A DNA stretch of 64,000 bases from Pedobacter cryophilus (GCF_005116455.1 NZ_SWBP01000001.1:1-64000), one strand, 5' to 3'; positions 1 to 7,525 are shown, counted from the first letter of the stretch. Program-made: numbers and translations. Notes: generated by a model not told the origin, from the letters alone.

Positions 1-607
1 TTTATTCCTCTTAGAATCGCTCCTTAAGGTTTTCCTTCCCGTTTGACCGGGGTGCAAAGATGTAACTTATTTTTGTTACTTCCTAATCTTTTTTTGCTTT
101 TTATTTCAAGTCGAAAATTATCTTTTTTCCTATCCTTATTAAGCTTCTCTCTCTTTTCAATCCCCCGCCTTCCTTGCGATTGCGGAGTGCAAAGGTGTAA
201 CTTTTTTATTTATCTCGCAACTATTATTATCTCCTTTTTATTACTCCTTACATAACTCCCTGTCAATCTGATTGAAAAAGTTTACTTTTCCTGATTTTTG
301 TGCTAAAAAGTACATAGAAACTGATGGTTAATGTGTGATTTATGCAATCGCTCTAATTATTGATAACTATTGATTTACTGTTTTATTATTGTTCTACTTT
401 ATAAGAAAGCTAATTTTTACACCTAATTGGCTATATAATTTAGTATTACGTTATATAGGGGAGACATTAATAGTAGTACAGGCCTTGAAGATTAAACTGG
501 ATAGCAGTGAAAAACCCGCATACCGCTTTTGGGCGGGAGAGGATTTGTAACGAATAGCCAGACTGTACTTATATATGTACTGTATTTGCTTTCTAAAAAA
601 TCTTCTC
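1..607. other. gene-poor left edge
   Basis: No convincing gene is visible in these 607 bases. Short frames here have low-complexity Ser/Leu/Phe composition and no family resemblance. What can be seen is a pair of leftward promoter-like repeats at 51-68 and 186-203, an A/T-rich stretch, and a small CCCGC/GCGGG stem-loop at 515-537 that could be the remnant of an interspersed repeat. The CoA-binding protein gene ends at 608, so the right part of the region lies downstream of that gene. Confidence 0.6.
49..203 (-). promoter_or_regulatory. tandem leftward promoter-like repeats
   Basis: Two near-identical motifs sit 135 bases apart. On the minus strand they read AAGTTACATCTTTGCACC (51-68) and AAGTTACACCTTTGCACT (186-203). 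Each contains a CAnnTTTG variant of the Bacteroidota -7 element TAnnTTTG, and the right copy has a TTG about 20 bases upstream. Paired strong promoters of this style often precede stable-RNA operons in this phylum, so an rRNA or tRNA operon may lie just left of the window. The motifs are visible; the role is inferred. Confidence 0.4.
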
Positions 608-967
608 TCAATATTGATTGGTCGATAATAAAACTAAAGTACAAGCTTCTTGAACTTCAATTCCATTTTGTACTGCAAGGGATTCAAGCTCGGCATTTTC
701 TGTACCTGGATTGAATATGATTCTTTTGGGATTGGTTTGTAAAATGTAATTGTAGTATTCTTTTTGATTTTGAGGGCCGAGATATAATGTAATTGTATCT
801 ATATGCTTATATATATGTATAGGCTTTTCTATAGGTTGACCTGCGACCTCTCCGGATTTTATGCCTACATTTATAATTTGATGACCATAAGTTACTAAAC
901 GGTTTGCTGCCAAATAGGCATATCTTGTTGGATTTGTGGTTGCGCCTAAGATTAATGTCTTTTTCAT
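608..967 (-). CDS. CoA-binding domain protein (YccU-like)
   Basis: A 119-residue Rossmann-type CoA-binding protein. The N-terminus KKTLILGATTNPTRYAYLA is the dinucleotide-binding strand-loop-helix, and the middle and end (YNYILQTNPKRIIFNPGTEN) match the CoA_binding_2 family that covers the whole of such short proteins. The frame is open further upstream, but the ATG at 967 gives the canonical family start and avoids an Arg/Cys-rich extension that overlaps the 3' end of the upstream FAD dehydrogenase gene. Only 23 bases separate the two genes, so co-transcription is likely. The biochemical role of single-domain members is not established. Confidence 0.8.
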   Translation of the reverse strand: MKKTLILGATTNPTRYAYLAANRLVTYGHQIINVGIKSGEVAGQPIEKPIHIYKHIDTITLYLGPQNQKEYYNYILQTNPKRIIFNPGTENAELESLAVQNGIEVQEACTLVLLSTNQY

Positions 968-990
968 TCTGTTAATTTTTGAATTGAAAC

Positions 991-2559
991 TTATACGATT
1001 AGTTTGTAAACAGCATTTGCACAGGACTGACCATCTATGGCAGCCGATATGATGCCTCCGGCGTAGCCTGCCCCTTCTGCACATGGAAATAGCCCTTTTA
1101 CTTGTGGATGTTGCAATGTTTCTTTATCACGAGGGATTCTGATTGGGGATGAAGTCCTAGATTCTACACCAACCAAAACAGCTTCGTTTGTGTAATAACC
1201 ATTATTACCAAATCTTGAAGGCATTTTCTTCCCAAAATTAGGTAAAGCGAGTTGCAATCTTTTTGAAATGAAAGGAGGTAATACCTCATAAAGGTTTGTT
1301 GAGGTTAAGCCTGGTAAGTAAGAATTCTCAGGCAAATCAAATGATATCTTTTGATTTACAAAATCGACCATTCTTTGTGCCGGAGCTTTTAATGCTCCTC
1401 CACCTGCTAGATAAGCTTTCTTTTCTATCTCGGCCTGAAAGTTTAATAATGCAAATGGATCAGCATTATAATTACCTGAAACATCATTTAAATTGACTTG
1501 GACCACTGTACCCGAATTAGCATAAGGATTATTCCTCTTAGAAGGACTCCATCCGTTAACAACAATTTCTTCTTGATTTGTTGAACATGGCGCAATTATC
1601 CCGCCTGGACACATACAAAATGAAAAAACGCCACGATCTTGAACTTGTTCTACCAAGCTATAATATGATGGTGGTAAATTTGGATGTCGAGTTGGACAAT
1701 GGTATTGGGCTTGGTCTATAATATATTGTGGGTGTTCTATTCTTACGCCCAAAGCAAATGGCTTGGCTTCTAATAAAATATTTTTTTTATTTAAAAGCTC
1801 ATAAATATCTCGGGCAGAATGACCAGTTGCTAAAATTAATGCTGATGCTTCTAAAACGCCGCTGTTTGTTACTATTGATTGAAATTTTTGATCGTTGATA
1901 TTTATATCAATAAGTTTGGTATTGAAATGAACTTCGCCACCGGCATTTAAAATAGTTTCTCTTATTGAGGTAATAATTTGAGGTAATTTATTGGTGCCAA
2001 TATGAGGGCGGGCATCAACTAAAATATCTTGAGTTGCTCCATGATCAACAAATATTTGAAGCATTTTATTGACATCGCCTCTTTTATCTGACCGAGTATA
2101 AAGCTTTCCATCAGAGTAAGTTCCTGCACCGCCTTCGCCAAAGCAATAATTAGATTCGGTATTAAGTATCCCTTCTTTATTTATAGCCGCTAAATCTCTT
2201 CTTCTTTCCTTTACTGCTTTACCACGTTCTATAATAATCGGCTTTAAGCCTAATTCTATTAATCTTAATGCAGCAAATAACCCAGCTGGACCAGCTCCCA
2301 CTATTATTACTGGCTTTGCTTTGCTAACATCAGGATATTTTATGCTGTGAATTTCTATCAATGGATTTTCTCCTATATATAGGACTGCCTTTAAACGATA
2401 AACCGGGTTTTTCCCTCTGGCGTCAATAGATCTTTTTCTGATGATGAAATGATTTAGTTGAACTGACGTTATTTTTTCTGCTAAAAGAATTGTGGTTCTG
2501 ATCTTTTCCAGATCTGTAATATCATCAGGACTGATGACAATTTCTATTTCTTTGACCAT
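991..2559 (-). CDS. NAD(P)/FAD-dependent dehydrogenase (COG2509-like)
   Basis: A flavoprotein of 522 residues. An N-terminal region of about 90 residues precedes the FAD-binding motif VGAGPAGLFAALRL. The motif GEGGAGTYSDGKLYTR and the C-terminal GVESRTSSPIRIPRD and GAGYAGGIISAAIDG are typical of the uncharacterised FAD-dependent dehydrogenases related to HI0933/glutathione-reductase-fold oxidoreductases. The substrate is unknown. The frame can be extended to a TTG at 2595, but that codon lies inside a perfect TACCTTTG -7 element (2593-2600), so the ATG at 2559 is the only start that would lie on the transcript. It probably forms an operon with the CoA-binding gene that follows. Confidence 0.8.
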   Translation of the reverse strand: MVKEIEIVISPDDITDLEKIRTTILLAEKITSVQLNHFIIRKRSIDARGKNPVYRLKAVLYIGENPLIEIHSIKYPDVSKAKPVIIVGAGPAGLFAALRLIELGLKPIIIERGKAVKERRRDLAAINKEGILNTESNYCFGEGGAGTYSDGKLYTRSDKRGDVNKMLQIFVDHGATQDILVDARPHIGTNKLPQIITSIRETILNAGGEVHFNTKLIDININDQKFQSIVTNSGVLEASALILATGHSARDIYELLNKKNILLEAKPFALGVRIEHPQYIIDQAQYHCPTRHPNLPPSYYSLVEQVQDRGVFSFCMCPGGIIAPCSTNQEEIVVNGWSPSKRNNPYANSGTVVQVNLNDVSGNYNADPFALLNFQAEIEKKAYLAGGGALKAPAQRMVDFVNQKISFDLPENSYLPGLTSTNLYEVLPPFISKRLQLALPNFGKKMPSRFGNNGYYTNEAVLVGVESRTSSPIRIPRDKETLQHPQVKGLFPCAEGAGYAGGIISAAIDGQSCANAVYKLIV

Positions 2560-2592
2560 GCTAATTTGTCGGGTATTTATCCCAAATTGTAA

Positions 2593-2600
2593 CAAAGGTA
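2593..2600 (-). promoter_or_regulatory. -7 promoter element (TACCTTTG)
   Basis: On the minus strand this reads TACCTTTG, an exact match to the Bacteroidota consensus TAnnTTTG. Transcription would begin roughly at 2585-2588 and give a leader of about 25-30 bases before the ATG at 2559. It decides the start codon of the FAD dehydrogenase. Confidence 0.65.
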
Positions 2601-2642
2601 TGAAAATTGAACTCTAAGTCTTATATTCAAAAAAAATAGAAA

Positions 2643-3227
2643 ATGAAAATGAAAAAATTATTATTTGGCATGATTGCCTTTTTTGCGGTAGCTTCTTTAA
2701 GCTCATGTGGATACAATAGTTCAATCAAATTAGATGAAAAAGTAAAAGCCCAGTGGGGAGAAGTAGAAAATCAATATCAAAGAAGAGCAGATTTGATTGA
2801 TAATTTAGTTGCAACTGTAAAAGGTGCTGCAAATTTTGAAAAAGAAACTTTAACTCAGGTTATTGAAGCCAGAGCAAAAGCAACATCCATACAGGTTGAC
2901 CCTAATAAACTTACGCCAGAAACTCTTCAAAAATTTCAGTCTTCACAAGGTGAGTTAAGTCAGGCTTTAGGTAGATTAATGATTGTTTCTGAAAGATACC
3001 CTGAATTAAAGGCCAACCAAAACTTTTTAGAATTACAAGCGCAAATAGAAGGAACTGAAAACAGAATTGCTGTTGCCAGAAGAGATTTTAACATGGCAGT
3101 GCAAGAATATAACACCAATATTAGAACTTTCCCTAATAATTTATTTGCTGGAATGTTTGGATTTGCTCAAAAAGGAAGCTTTGCTGCTGAAGCTGGAGCT
3201 AACAAGGCGCCTAAGGTAGAATTCTAA
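2643..3227 (+). CDS. lemA: LemA family lipoprotein
   Basis: A 194-residue LemA-family protein. The N-terminus is a lipoprotein signal (hydrophobic stretch, then LSSCGYNSS with the lipidated Cys). The LemA core follows: YQRRADLIDNLVATVKGAANFEKETLTQV, ARAKATSIQ, LSQALGRLMIVSERYPELKANQNF, ENRIAVARRDFNMAVQEYN and a C-terminal FPNN. LemA proteins are helical-bundle membrane-anchored proteins of unclear function, very often encoded beside TPM-domain proteins, as here. The next two genes on the same strand are TPM proteins, suggesting one envelope module. The divergent promoter of the FAD dehydrogenase lies immediately upstream. Confidence 0.92.
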   Translation: MKMKKLLFGMIAFFAVASLSSCGYNSSIKLDEKVKAQWGEVENQYQRRADLIDNLVATVKGAANFEKETLTQVIEARAKATSIQVDPNKLTPETLQKFQSSQGELSQALGRLMIVSERYPELKANQNFLELQAQIEGTENRIAVARRDFNMAVQEYNTNIRTFPNNLFAGMFGFAQKGSFAAEAGANKAPKVEF

Positions 3228-3239
3228 GCATTGATTTTC

Positions 3240-3350
3240 AGTGGATTATTTTTGACACGGATTACACAGATTAAGAGGATTTCACAGATTGATTTAGATT
3301 GAGGTTTGAATGCTGATTTTTTGGATTTGACAGGGATTTCACGAATAGCC
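3240..3350 (+). repeat. degenerate CACAGATT/ACGAAT intergenic repeat
   Basis: This contains GACACGGATTACACAGATT, GGATTTCACAGATT and GGGATTTCACGAAT-like units. Inverted versions of the same words recur at 61622-61661 and 61753-61793, and the ACGAAT words recur at 9240-9375. It looks like a dispersed, non-coding repeat family. It sits between lemA and the first TPM gene. Confidence 0.55.
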
Positions 3351-3425
3351 TTAATGTGTTTATAATAAAATGGTTAATAAATTCCTTGAGCTTTAAATAG
3401 TTCAAGGAATTAACATTAATAAAAT

Positions 3426-3854
3426 ATGAGTTTATTAAGCGATAAAGAACAAGAAAAGATTAAGCATTCTATTGAATGGGCAGAAAAAGCTACTTCTGGT
3501 GAGGTGCGGGTTTGCATAGAAAAAAAATGCAGTAAAGATGCTTACGAAAGAGCTATTGAATGTTTTTTTGATTTAAAAATGCAAGAAACCAAGCAAAGAA
3601 ACGGAGTGCTTGTTTATGTGGCTTTAGAAGATCATAAGTTTGCTATTATTGGAGACAGCGGAATTAATGAAGTAATACCTGATGGATTTTGGGATACCAC
3701 TAAAAATTTGATGTTAGAAAAGTTTAAACACCAAGAAGTTGCTGAAGGAATTAGTTTAGGAATTATTGAAGCTGGAAAACAGCTTAAAAAATATTTCCCT
3801 TATAACAGCGATGACATCAATGAATTACCAGATGATATCACTTTTTTACACTGA
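3426..3854 (+). CDS. TPM domain protein, cytosolic type
   Basis: A 142-residue protein with a single TPM (TLP18.3/Psb32/MOLO-1) domain and no signal peptide or membrane segment. Recognisable parts are IEWAEKATSGEVRVCIEKKC, the middle RNGVLVYVALEDHKFAIIGDSGINEVIP and the end EVAEGISLGIIEAGKQLKKYFP. TPM domains are alpha/beta domains linked to envelope or photosystem maintenance; the function in Bacteroidota is unknown. It lies between lemA and a larger secreted TPM protein, 18 bases ahead of the latter, and probably belongs to the same transcription unit. The 198-base gap from lemA contains dispersed repeats, so read-through from lemA is not certain. Confidence 0.85.
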   Translation: MSLLSDKEQEKIKHSIEWAEKATSGEVRVCIEKKCSKDAYERAIECFFDLKMQETKQRNGVLVYVALEDHKFAIIGDSGINEVIPDGFWDTTKNLMLEKFKHQEVAEGISLGIIEAGKQLKKYFPYNSDDINELPDDITFLH

Positions 3855-3872
3855 TGCTAGCTAAATAAATAC

Positions 3873-4643
3873 ATGAAGAATACTTTTTTAATTATAGTAA
3901 TAAGCCTTTTTAGTTTTTTTGGCTATTCCCAAAACTTTCCAGCAAAACCCAATCAATTAGTAAACGATTATACCAAAACTTTAAGTGCCGATCAAGTTGC
4001 TAGTTTAGAACAAAAATTGGTTGCTTTTAGCGACTCTACTTCTATACAGGTTGCTGTTGTAATGATCCAATCTTTAGATGGATATGATATTAATGATTAC
4101 GGATACCAATTAGGTAGAGCTTGGGGAATTGGCGGCAAAGAAAAAAACACAGGCGTTTTAGTGCTTGCTTCTATTGGTGATAGAAAAGTAACCATTCAAA
4201 CTGGTTACGGAATGGAAGGCGTTTTACCGGATGCCATTACCAAAAGAATTATAGAAAACGAAATTAAGCCAAATTTTAAAGCCGGTGATTATTACGCCGG
4301 AATGGATGCCGCAACTAATGCCATTATTAGTTACACAAAAGGCGAATATAAAAACGACAGTCCGCGAAAAAGTGGCAAAAAAGGTTTCCCAGCAGGTTTA
4401 ATTGTTTTAATTGTTGTTGGTGTTTTATTATTGATTAGCCGAGGTGGTAAAGGTGGCGGTGGTAGAAGTGTGATTGGTAGCCGAGGCGGTGCTGATATTG
4501 TTTGGTGGTCTTTACTATCCGGACTGGGCGGAAGAGGATCTGGCGGTGGCGGAGGTTTTGGAGGCGGCTCATCTGGTGGTGGAGGTTTTGGCGGCTTTGG
4601 CGGCGGAAGCTTTGGCGGTGGCGGATCTAGCGGAAGTTGGTAA
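3873..4643 (+). CDS. TPM domain protein with Gly-rich tail (YgcG-like)
   Basis: A 256-residue envelope protein. A cleavable-type signal peptide (about residues 1-19, ending FFGYSQ) is followed by the TPM domain (about 25-150; NDYTKTLSADQVASLEQKL, GYGMEGVLPDAITKRIIENEIKPNF), a basic linker, a membrane segment near residues 172-190, and a tail of Gly/Ser/Phe repeats ending in SGSW. This is the common YgcG/DUF-type architecture in which a periplasmic TPM domain is anchored by a C-terminal helix. The operon with lemA and a second TPM gene is a frequent arrangement. Function is unknown; a role in envelope homeostasis is inferred. Confidence 0.88.
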   Translation: MKNTFLIIVISLFSFFGYSQNFPAKPNQLVNDYTKTLSADQVASLEQKLVAFSDSTSIQVAVVMIQSLDGYDINDYGYQLGRAWGIGGKEKNTGVLVLASIGDRKVTIQTGYGMEGVLPDAITKRIIENEIKPNFKAGDYYAGMDAATNAIISYTKGEYKNDSPRKSGKKGFPAGLIVLIVVGVLLLISRGGKGGGGRSVIGSRGGADIVWWSLLSGLGGRGSGGGGGFGGGSSGGGGFGGFGGGSFGGGGSSGSW

Positions 4644-4703
4644 CCCCTAAATCCCCTGAAAGGGGACTTGCATTATTACCTATATAAATTAAAGAATTTT
4701 ATT

Positions 4704-4738
4704 AAAAAATCCTGCTTCTAATTGAGGTAGGATTTTTT
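4704..4738 (+). terminator. intrinsic terminator after the lemA-TPM operon
   Basis: The stem AAAAAATCCTGC pairs with GTAGGATTTTTT (12 pairs, one G-T), with an 11-base loop and a run of T at the end. It lies 60 bases after the last TPM gene and just before the Nudix gene, so it would separate the two transcription units. Confidence 0.75.
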
Positions 4739-4749
4739 ACTTTTAAGGC

Positions 4750-5301
4750 ATGAGCATTTTAAAATGGAGAACCGTTTCTTCTGAATACCTTGTTAAAAAA
4801 CCTTGGGCTACCTTACGTGTAGACGAATGTGAATTACCTGATGGCCGCTTAGCCAAAGAATATTATGTTTTAGAATACCCAAATTGGGTAAACGTGGTAG
4901 CCATCACCAAGGATGAAAAAGTGATTATGGTAAAACAGTATCGCCATAGCGGAGGTTTTGTTTCTATTGAAATTCCGGGTGGCGTAATTGATGGGGACGA
5001 ATACCCAATTGATGCCGCTAAAAGAGAATTACTAGAAGAAACCGGTTATTTGTTTGAAGATTTTGAACTGGTTTCTACCATTTACCCCAATCCTGCCACT
5101 TCAAATAATGTTACTTATTGCTATTTGGCAAAAGGTGGCATTAAAGTTCAAGAGCAAAATTTAGATGAACATGAAGATATTGATGTAGAGTTTTATTCTA
5201 TTGAAGAGGTAAAACACATGCTGCTAAAAAACGAAATTCCGCAAGCTTTACATGTAACGGGTTTGCTTTATGCTTTTTTAAAAATGGGAGTTTTGAGGTA
5301 A
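4750..5301 (+). CDS. Nudix hydrolase (ADP-ribose pyrophosphatase-like)
   Basis: A 183-residue Nudix enzyme. The signature GX5EX7REUXEEXGU is fully present (GGVIDGDEY...RELLEETGY at about residues 76-99), giving the Mg2+-binding Glu residues. Upstream, YVLEYPNWVNVVAITKDEKVIMVKQYRH and downstream FELVSTIYPNPATSNNVTYCYLAKGG resemble the ADP-ribose/NADH pyrophosphatase branch, which clears nucleotide-sugar derivatives. The substrate cannot be fixed from sequence. The gene starts 11 bases after a terminator hairpin and is followed by a 699-base repeat-rich gap. Confidence 0.88.
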   Translation: MSILKWRTVSSEYLVKKPWATLRVDECELPDGRLAKEYYVLEYPNWVNVVAITKDEKVIMVKQYRHSGGFVSIEIPGGVIDGDEYPIDAAKRELLEETGYLFEDFELVSTIYPNPATSNNVTYCYLAKGGIKVQEQNLDEHEDIDVEFYSIEEVKHMLLKNEIPQALHVTGLLYAFLKMGVLR

Positions 5302-5413
5302 GCTAAAAGAGTCTGAAGACCGCGGACCGCAGTTTGGGTGGAAAGCTTAGAGTGGGTAAAAGCTTAGCGTTAAATATTTGTAAAGCAAGTTTCTGTTTTC
5401 ATAGCTTCCGATA

Positions 5414-5519
5414 GTCTGGTTTTACGCTGTATTTTTTTGGGCTCTAACCCTTTCGACTCCGCTCAGGATGACCAAAAAAGATGCCGCTTCAACCCAGTTT
5501 ATTTTACGTGGGCTTTTGC
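5414..5519 (+). repeat. family 2 repeat, copy A
   Basis: The left flank is GTCTGGTTTTACGCTGTATT. The core carries CGACTCCGCTCAGGATGACC. The right flank is GATGCCGCTTCAACCC followed by GTTTATTTTACGTGGGCTTT. The flanks recur at 5823-5899, 12082-12140, 33801-33900 and 37721-37831, while the core differs between copies. Confidence 0.6.
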
Positions 5520-5548
5520 AAAGAATTTAAAGCTCTACTGAAAGACAT

Positions 5549-5620
5549 GTAGGGATAATCCTCGGATTATCCGTTTGTGAAAAGATGATGATAAAGGACA
5601 ACCCGAGGGTTATCCCTACG
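5549..5620. repeat. palindromic repeat family 1, copy A
   Basis: The element opens with GTAGGGATAA and ends with TTATCCCTAC, an outer inverted repeat. Inside are two perfect nested hairpins, GGATAATCC-TC-GGATTATCC and, in this copy with one change, GGACAACCC-GA-GGGTTATCC. The same unit recurs at 5701-5780, 30437-30499, 31210-31291 and 31870-31950. It resembles a REP/BIME-like non-autonomous element. Confidence 0.75.
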
Positions 5621-5700
5621 TATCTCAAAAAAATTGTAGGTCTTAAGATTGAATTAAATATGAAAGAGGTTGAGATACCCTCTTAACTACAGACAAAAAT

Positions 5701-5780
5701 GTAGGGATAATCCTCGGATTATCCGTTTGTGAAAAGGTTAATTTATGATTATACAGGATAACCCGAGGGTTATCCCTACG
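5701..5780. repeat. palindromic repeat family 1, copy B
   Basis: A full copy with intact outer arms GTAGGGATAA / TTATCCCTAC and both nested 9-bp hairpins. It lies 80 bases after copy A, in the same orientation. The linker between the hairpins is A/T-rich and differs from copy A. Confidence 0.75.
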
Positions 5781-5822
5781 TATTCCAAAAATAAATTAAC
5801 GAACATGTTTAGTTGGGAAATA

Positions 5823-5899
5823 GCAGCACAAGCCCAAGTAAAATAAACGGGATGGCAGCAAATACCGTAGCGCAGCGGAGTATTGCGAACAGCCCGACT
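5823..5899 (-). repeat. family 2 repeat, copy B
   Basis: In reverse orientation to copy A. It begins with a match to the right flank (AAGCCCAAGTAAAATAAACG, then GGATGGCAGC) and ends with the left flank GCGAACAGCCCGAC. The core is ATACCGTAGCGCAGCGGAGT, unlike any other copy. Together with copy A it could form a very large inverted repeat across the gap. Confidence 0.6.
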
Positions 5900-5949
5900 G
5901 GCTTTGCCGAAGAACTACTACAGTACCTTTTCAAAAAATCATCACACAA

Positions 5950-5984
5950 AAAAATCCCGTTAAGTTAGACCTAACGGGATTTTT
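5950..5984 (-). terminator. bidirectional intrinsic terminator after dnaA
   Basis: A perfect 13-bp stem, AAAAATCCCGTTA / TAACGGGATTTTT, with a 9-base loop. It is A-rich on one side and T-rich on the other, so it would work in both directions. It lies 16 bases beyond the dnaA stop codon. Confidence 0.8.
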
Positions 5985-6000
5985 GCTCAGAAAATTTATG

Positions 6001-7428
6001 TTAGCTCATTTTAAGCTTTTTCTGAATATCGTGAACGTAAGCCTTAAACTTTTTGTCGGTGTCAATTAAATCTTCTACGGTTTGGCAAGCGTAAATAACG
6101 GTGGAGTGATCTCTGCCGCCAAAGAAAGCGCCAATTGATTTAAGAGACGTTTTAGTATGGCTTTTTGCCAAGTACATAGAAATTTGACGAGCTTGAACAA
6201 TTTCTCTTTTACGAGTTTTAGATTTTACCATTTCTACTGGCACTTCAAAATACTCGCAAACTAATTTCTGGATGTATTCCATAGAAATCTCTTTGCTTGT
6301 GTTTTTGATAAAGTTCTTTAACATTTGCTTAGCTAACGCTAAATCTATCTCTTTCTTATTTAAAGTAGATTGTGCCAATAAAGAAACCATTGCACCTTCT
6401 AACTCTCTTACGTTATTATCAATATTGTTGGCAACGTATTCTATTACATCATTTGGTAATTCTATACCGTCTTGATACATTTTCTTTTTCAAAATTGCCA
6501 TTCTGGTTTCAATATCCGGAACAGAAAGATCAGCAGAAAGTCCCCATTTAAATCTAGACAACAATCTTTCTTCTAAACCGGCCAAATCTTTTGGTGGTTT
6601 ATCTGAAGTGATGATTAATTGCTTACCTGATTGGTGCAGGTGATTAAAAATATGGAAGAAAATATCTTGAGTTTTGTCTTTTCCGGCAAAGTTGTGTACA
6701 TCATCCATAATGATGATATCCATGGCTTGGTAGAAATTCACAAAATCATTAATGGTATTGTTTTTTAAAGAATCTACAAACTGTTGGCAAAACTTTTCGC
6801 AAGAAACATAGATGACCAATTTATCTGGCATGTTTCTTTTTACTTCGTTTCCAATGGCTTGTGCCAAGTGGGTTTTACCTAAACCAACACCTCCGTAAAT
6901 CATCAATGGATTAAAAGAAGTTCCACCTGGTTTTGCGGCAACGGCATAACCTGCAGAGCGAGCTAAACGGTTACAATCTCCTTCAATGAAGTTTTCGAAA
7001 GTGTAATTTGGATTGAGCTGTGGATCTACTTGTAATTTTTTAAGACCTGGTATTACAAACGGATTTTTGATGTCCTTATTGAGTGCAACTGGCATTGGGA
7101 TAGACTGTGTCTTTCCTTCGGCACCGTTACCGCTTGATGGTAAATTTGTAGTGTAAGGCTTTTGAGAGGAAGATTTTTCTACAACAATATTGTATTCTAA
7201 CCTTGCCGAATCTCCTAATTGTTTCTTGATGGTTTTTCTTAAAAGACCGACGTAATGTTCTTCAAGCCACTCATAAAAGAATAAACTTGGCACTTGTATG
7301 GTTAAAATGCTTTCCTCAAGCCTTAGTGGAATAATAGGTTCAAACCAAGTTTTAAAACTTTGGGTTGGTATATTATCCTTTATGATTTGAAGACAGTTCT
7401 CCCAAACATTGTTGCAAGTTTTTTCCAT
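6001..7428 (-). CDS. dnaA: chromosomal replication initiator DnaA
   Basis: A 475-residue DnaA. Domain I (about 1-80; FKTWFEPIIPLRLEES, FYEWLEEHYVGLLRKTI) mediates oligomerisation and helicase loading. A short linker leads to the AAA+ domain starting near NPNYTFENFIEGDCNRLA, with Walker A GGVGLGKTH (179-186), Walker B IIIMDDVH and the arginine-finger region LLSRFKWG. The C-terminal domain ends in the DnaA-box recognition signature GGRDHSTV (437-444). Length is normal for the family. It acts in the cytoplasm to open oriC. It is followed by a bidirectional terminator. The 97 bases upstream show no obvious TAnnTTTG promoter and no cluster of DnaA boxes. Confidence 0.98.
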   Translation of the reverse strand: MEKTCNNVWENCLQIIKDNIPTQSFKTWFEPIIPLRLEESILTIQVPSLFFYEWLEEHYVGLLRKTIKKQLGDSARLEYNIVVEKSSSQKPYTTNLPSSGNGAEGKTQSIPMPVALNKDIKNPFVIPGLKKLQVDPQLNPNYTFENFIEGDCNRLARSAGYAVAAKPGGTSFNPLMIYGGVGLGKTHLAQAIGNEVKRNMPDKLVIYVSCEKFCQQFVDSLKNNTINDFVNFYQAMDIIIMDDVHNFAGKDKTQDIFFHIFNHLHQSGKQLIITSDKPPKDLAGLEERLLSRFKWGLSADLSVPDIETRMAILKKKMYQDGIELPNDVIEYVANNIDNNVRELEGAMVSLLAQSTLNKKEIDLALAKQMLKNFIKNTSKEISMEYIQKLVCEYFEVPVEMVKSKTRKREIVQARQISMYLAKSHTKTSLKSIGAFFGGRDHSTVIYACQTVEDLIDTDKKFKAYVHDIQKKLKMS

Positions 7429-7525
7429 ATAATTTTCTAATCTGTTGTATTCTAATGCGATGGAAGATGTCTAGGGGCGACTACTTCCGAGCATCGAAGA
7501 TTCAAAAAAAAAACGGTTAAAAAAA

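Larger units (their letters stand above)
5302..6000. other. repeat-rich intergenic gap next to dnaA
   Basis: This 699-base gap lies between two convergent genes and holds no gene. It contains two copies of palindromic repeat family 1 (5549-5620, 5701-5780), two copies of the larger family 2 in opposite orientation (5414-5519 and 5823-5899) and the dnaA-side terminator (5950-5984). I saw no TTATCCACA DnaA boxes. Confidence 0.75.

Noticed and set aside
43-255. 70-residue open frame at the left edge
   Set aside because: It is low-complexity Leu/Ser/Phe and is formed by the two promoter-like repeats (both copies translate as GVQRCN). No ribosome-binding or family signal.
515-537. CCCGC/GCGGG stem-loop as a terminator
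   Set aside because: Only five pairs, an unstructured loop and no T-run; more likely a fragment of a dispersed repeat. Too little to call.
529-714. 61-residue open frame overlapping the CoA-binding gene
   Set aside because: It runs antisense through a recognised gene and begins in a repeat-like stem-loop.
2560-2595. TTG start at 2595 for the FAD dehydrogenase
   Set aside because: The codon overlaps a perfect -7 promoter element, so it would not be on the transcript.
5302-6000. oriC beside dnaA
   Set aside because: TTATCC words occur here, but they belong to repeat family 1, which also occurs at 30-32 kb. No TTATCCACA boxes cluster on either side of dnaA.
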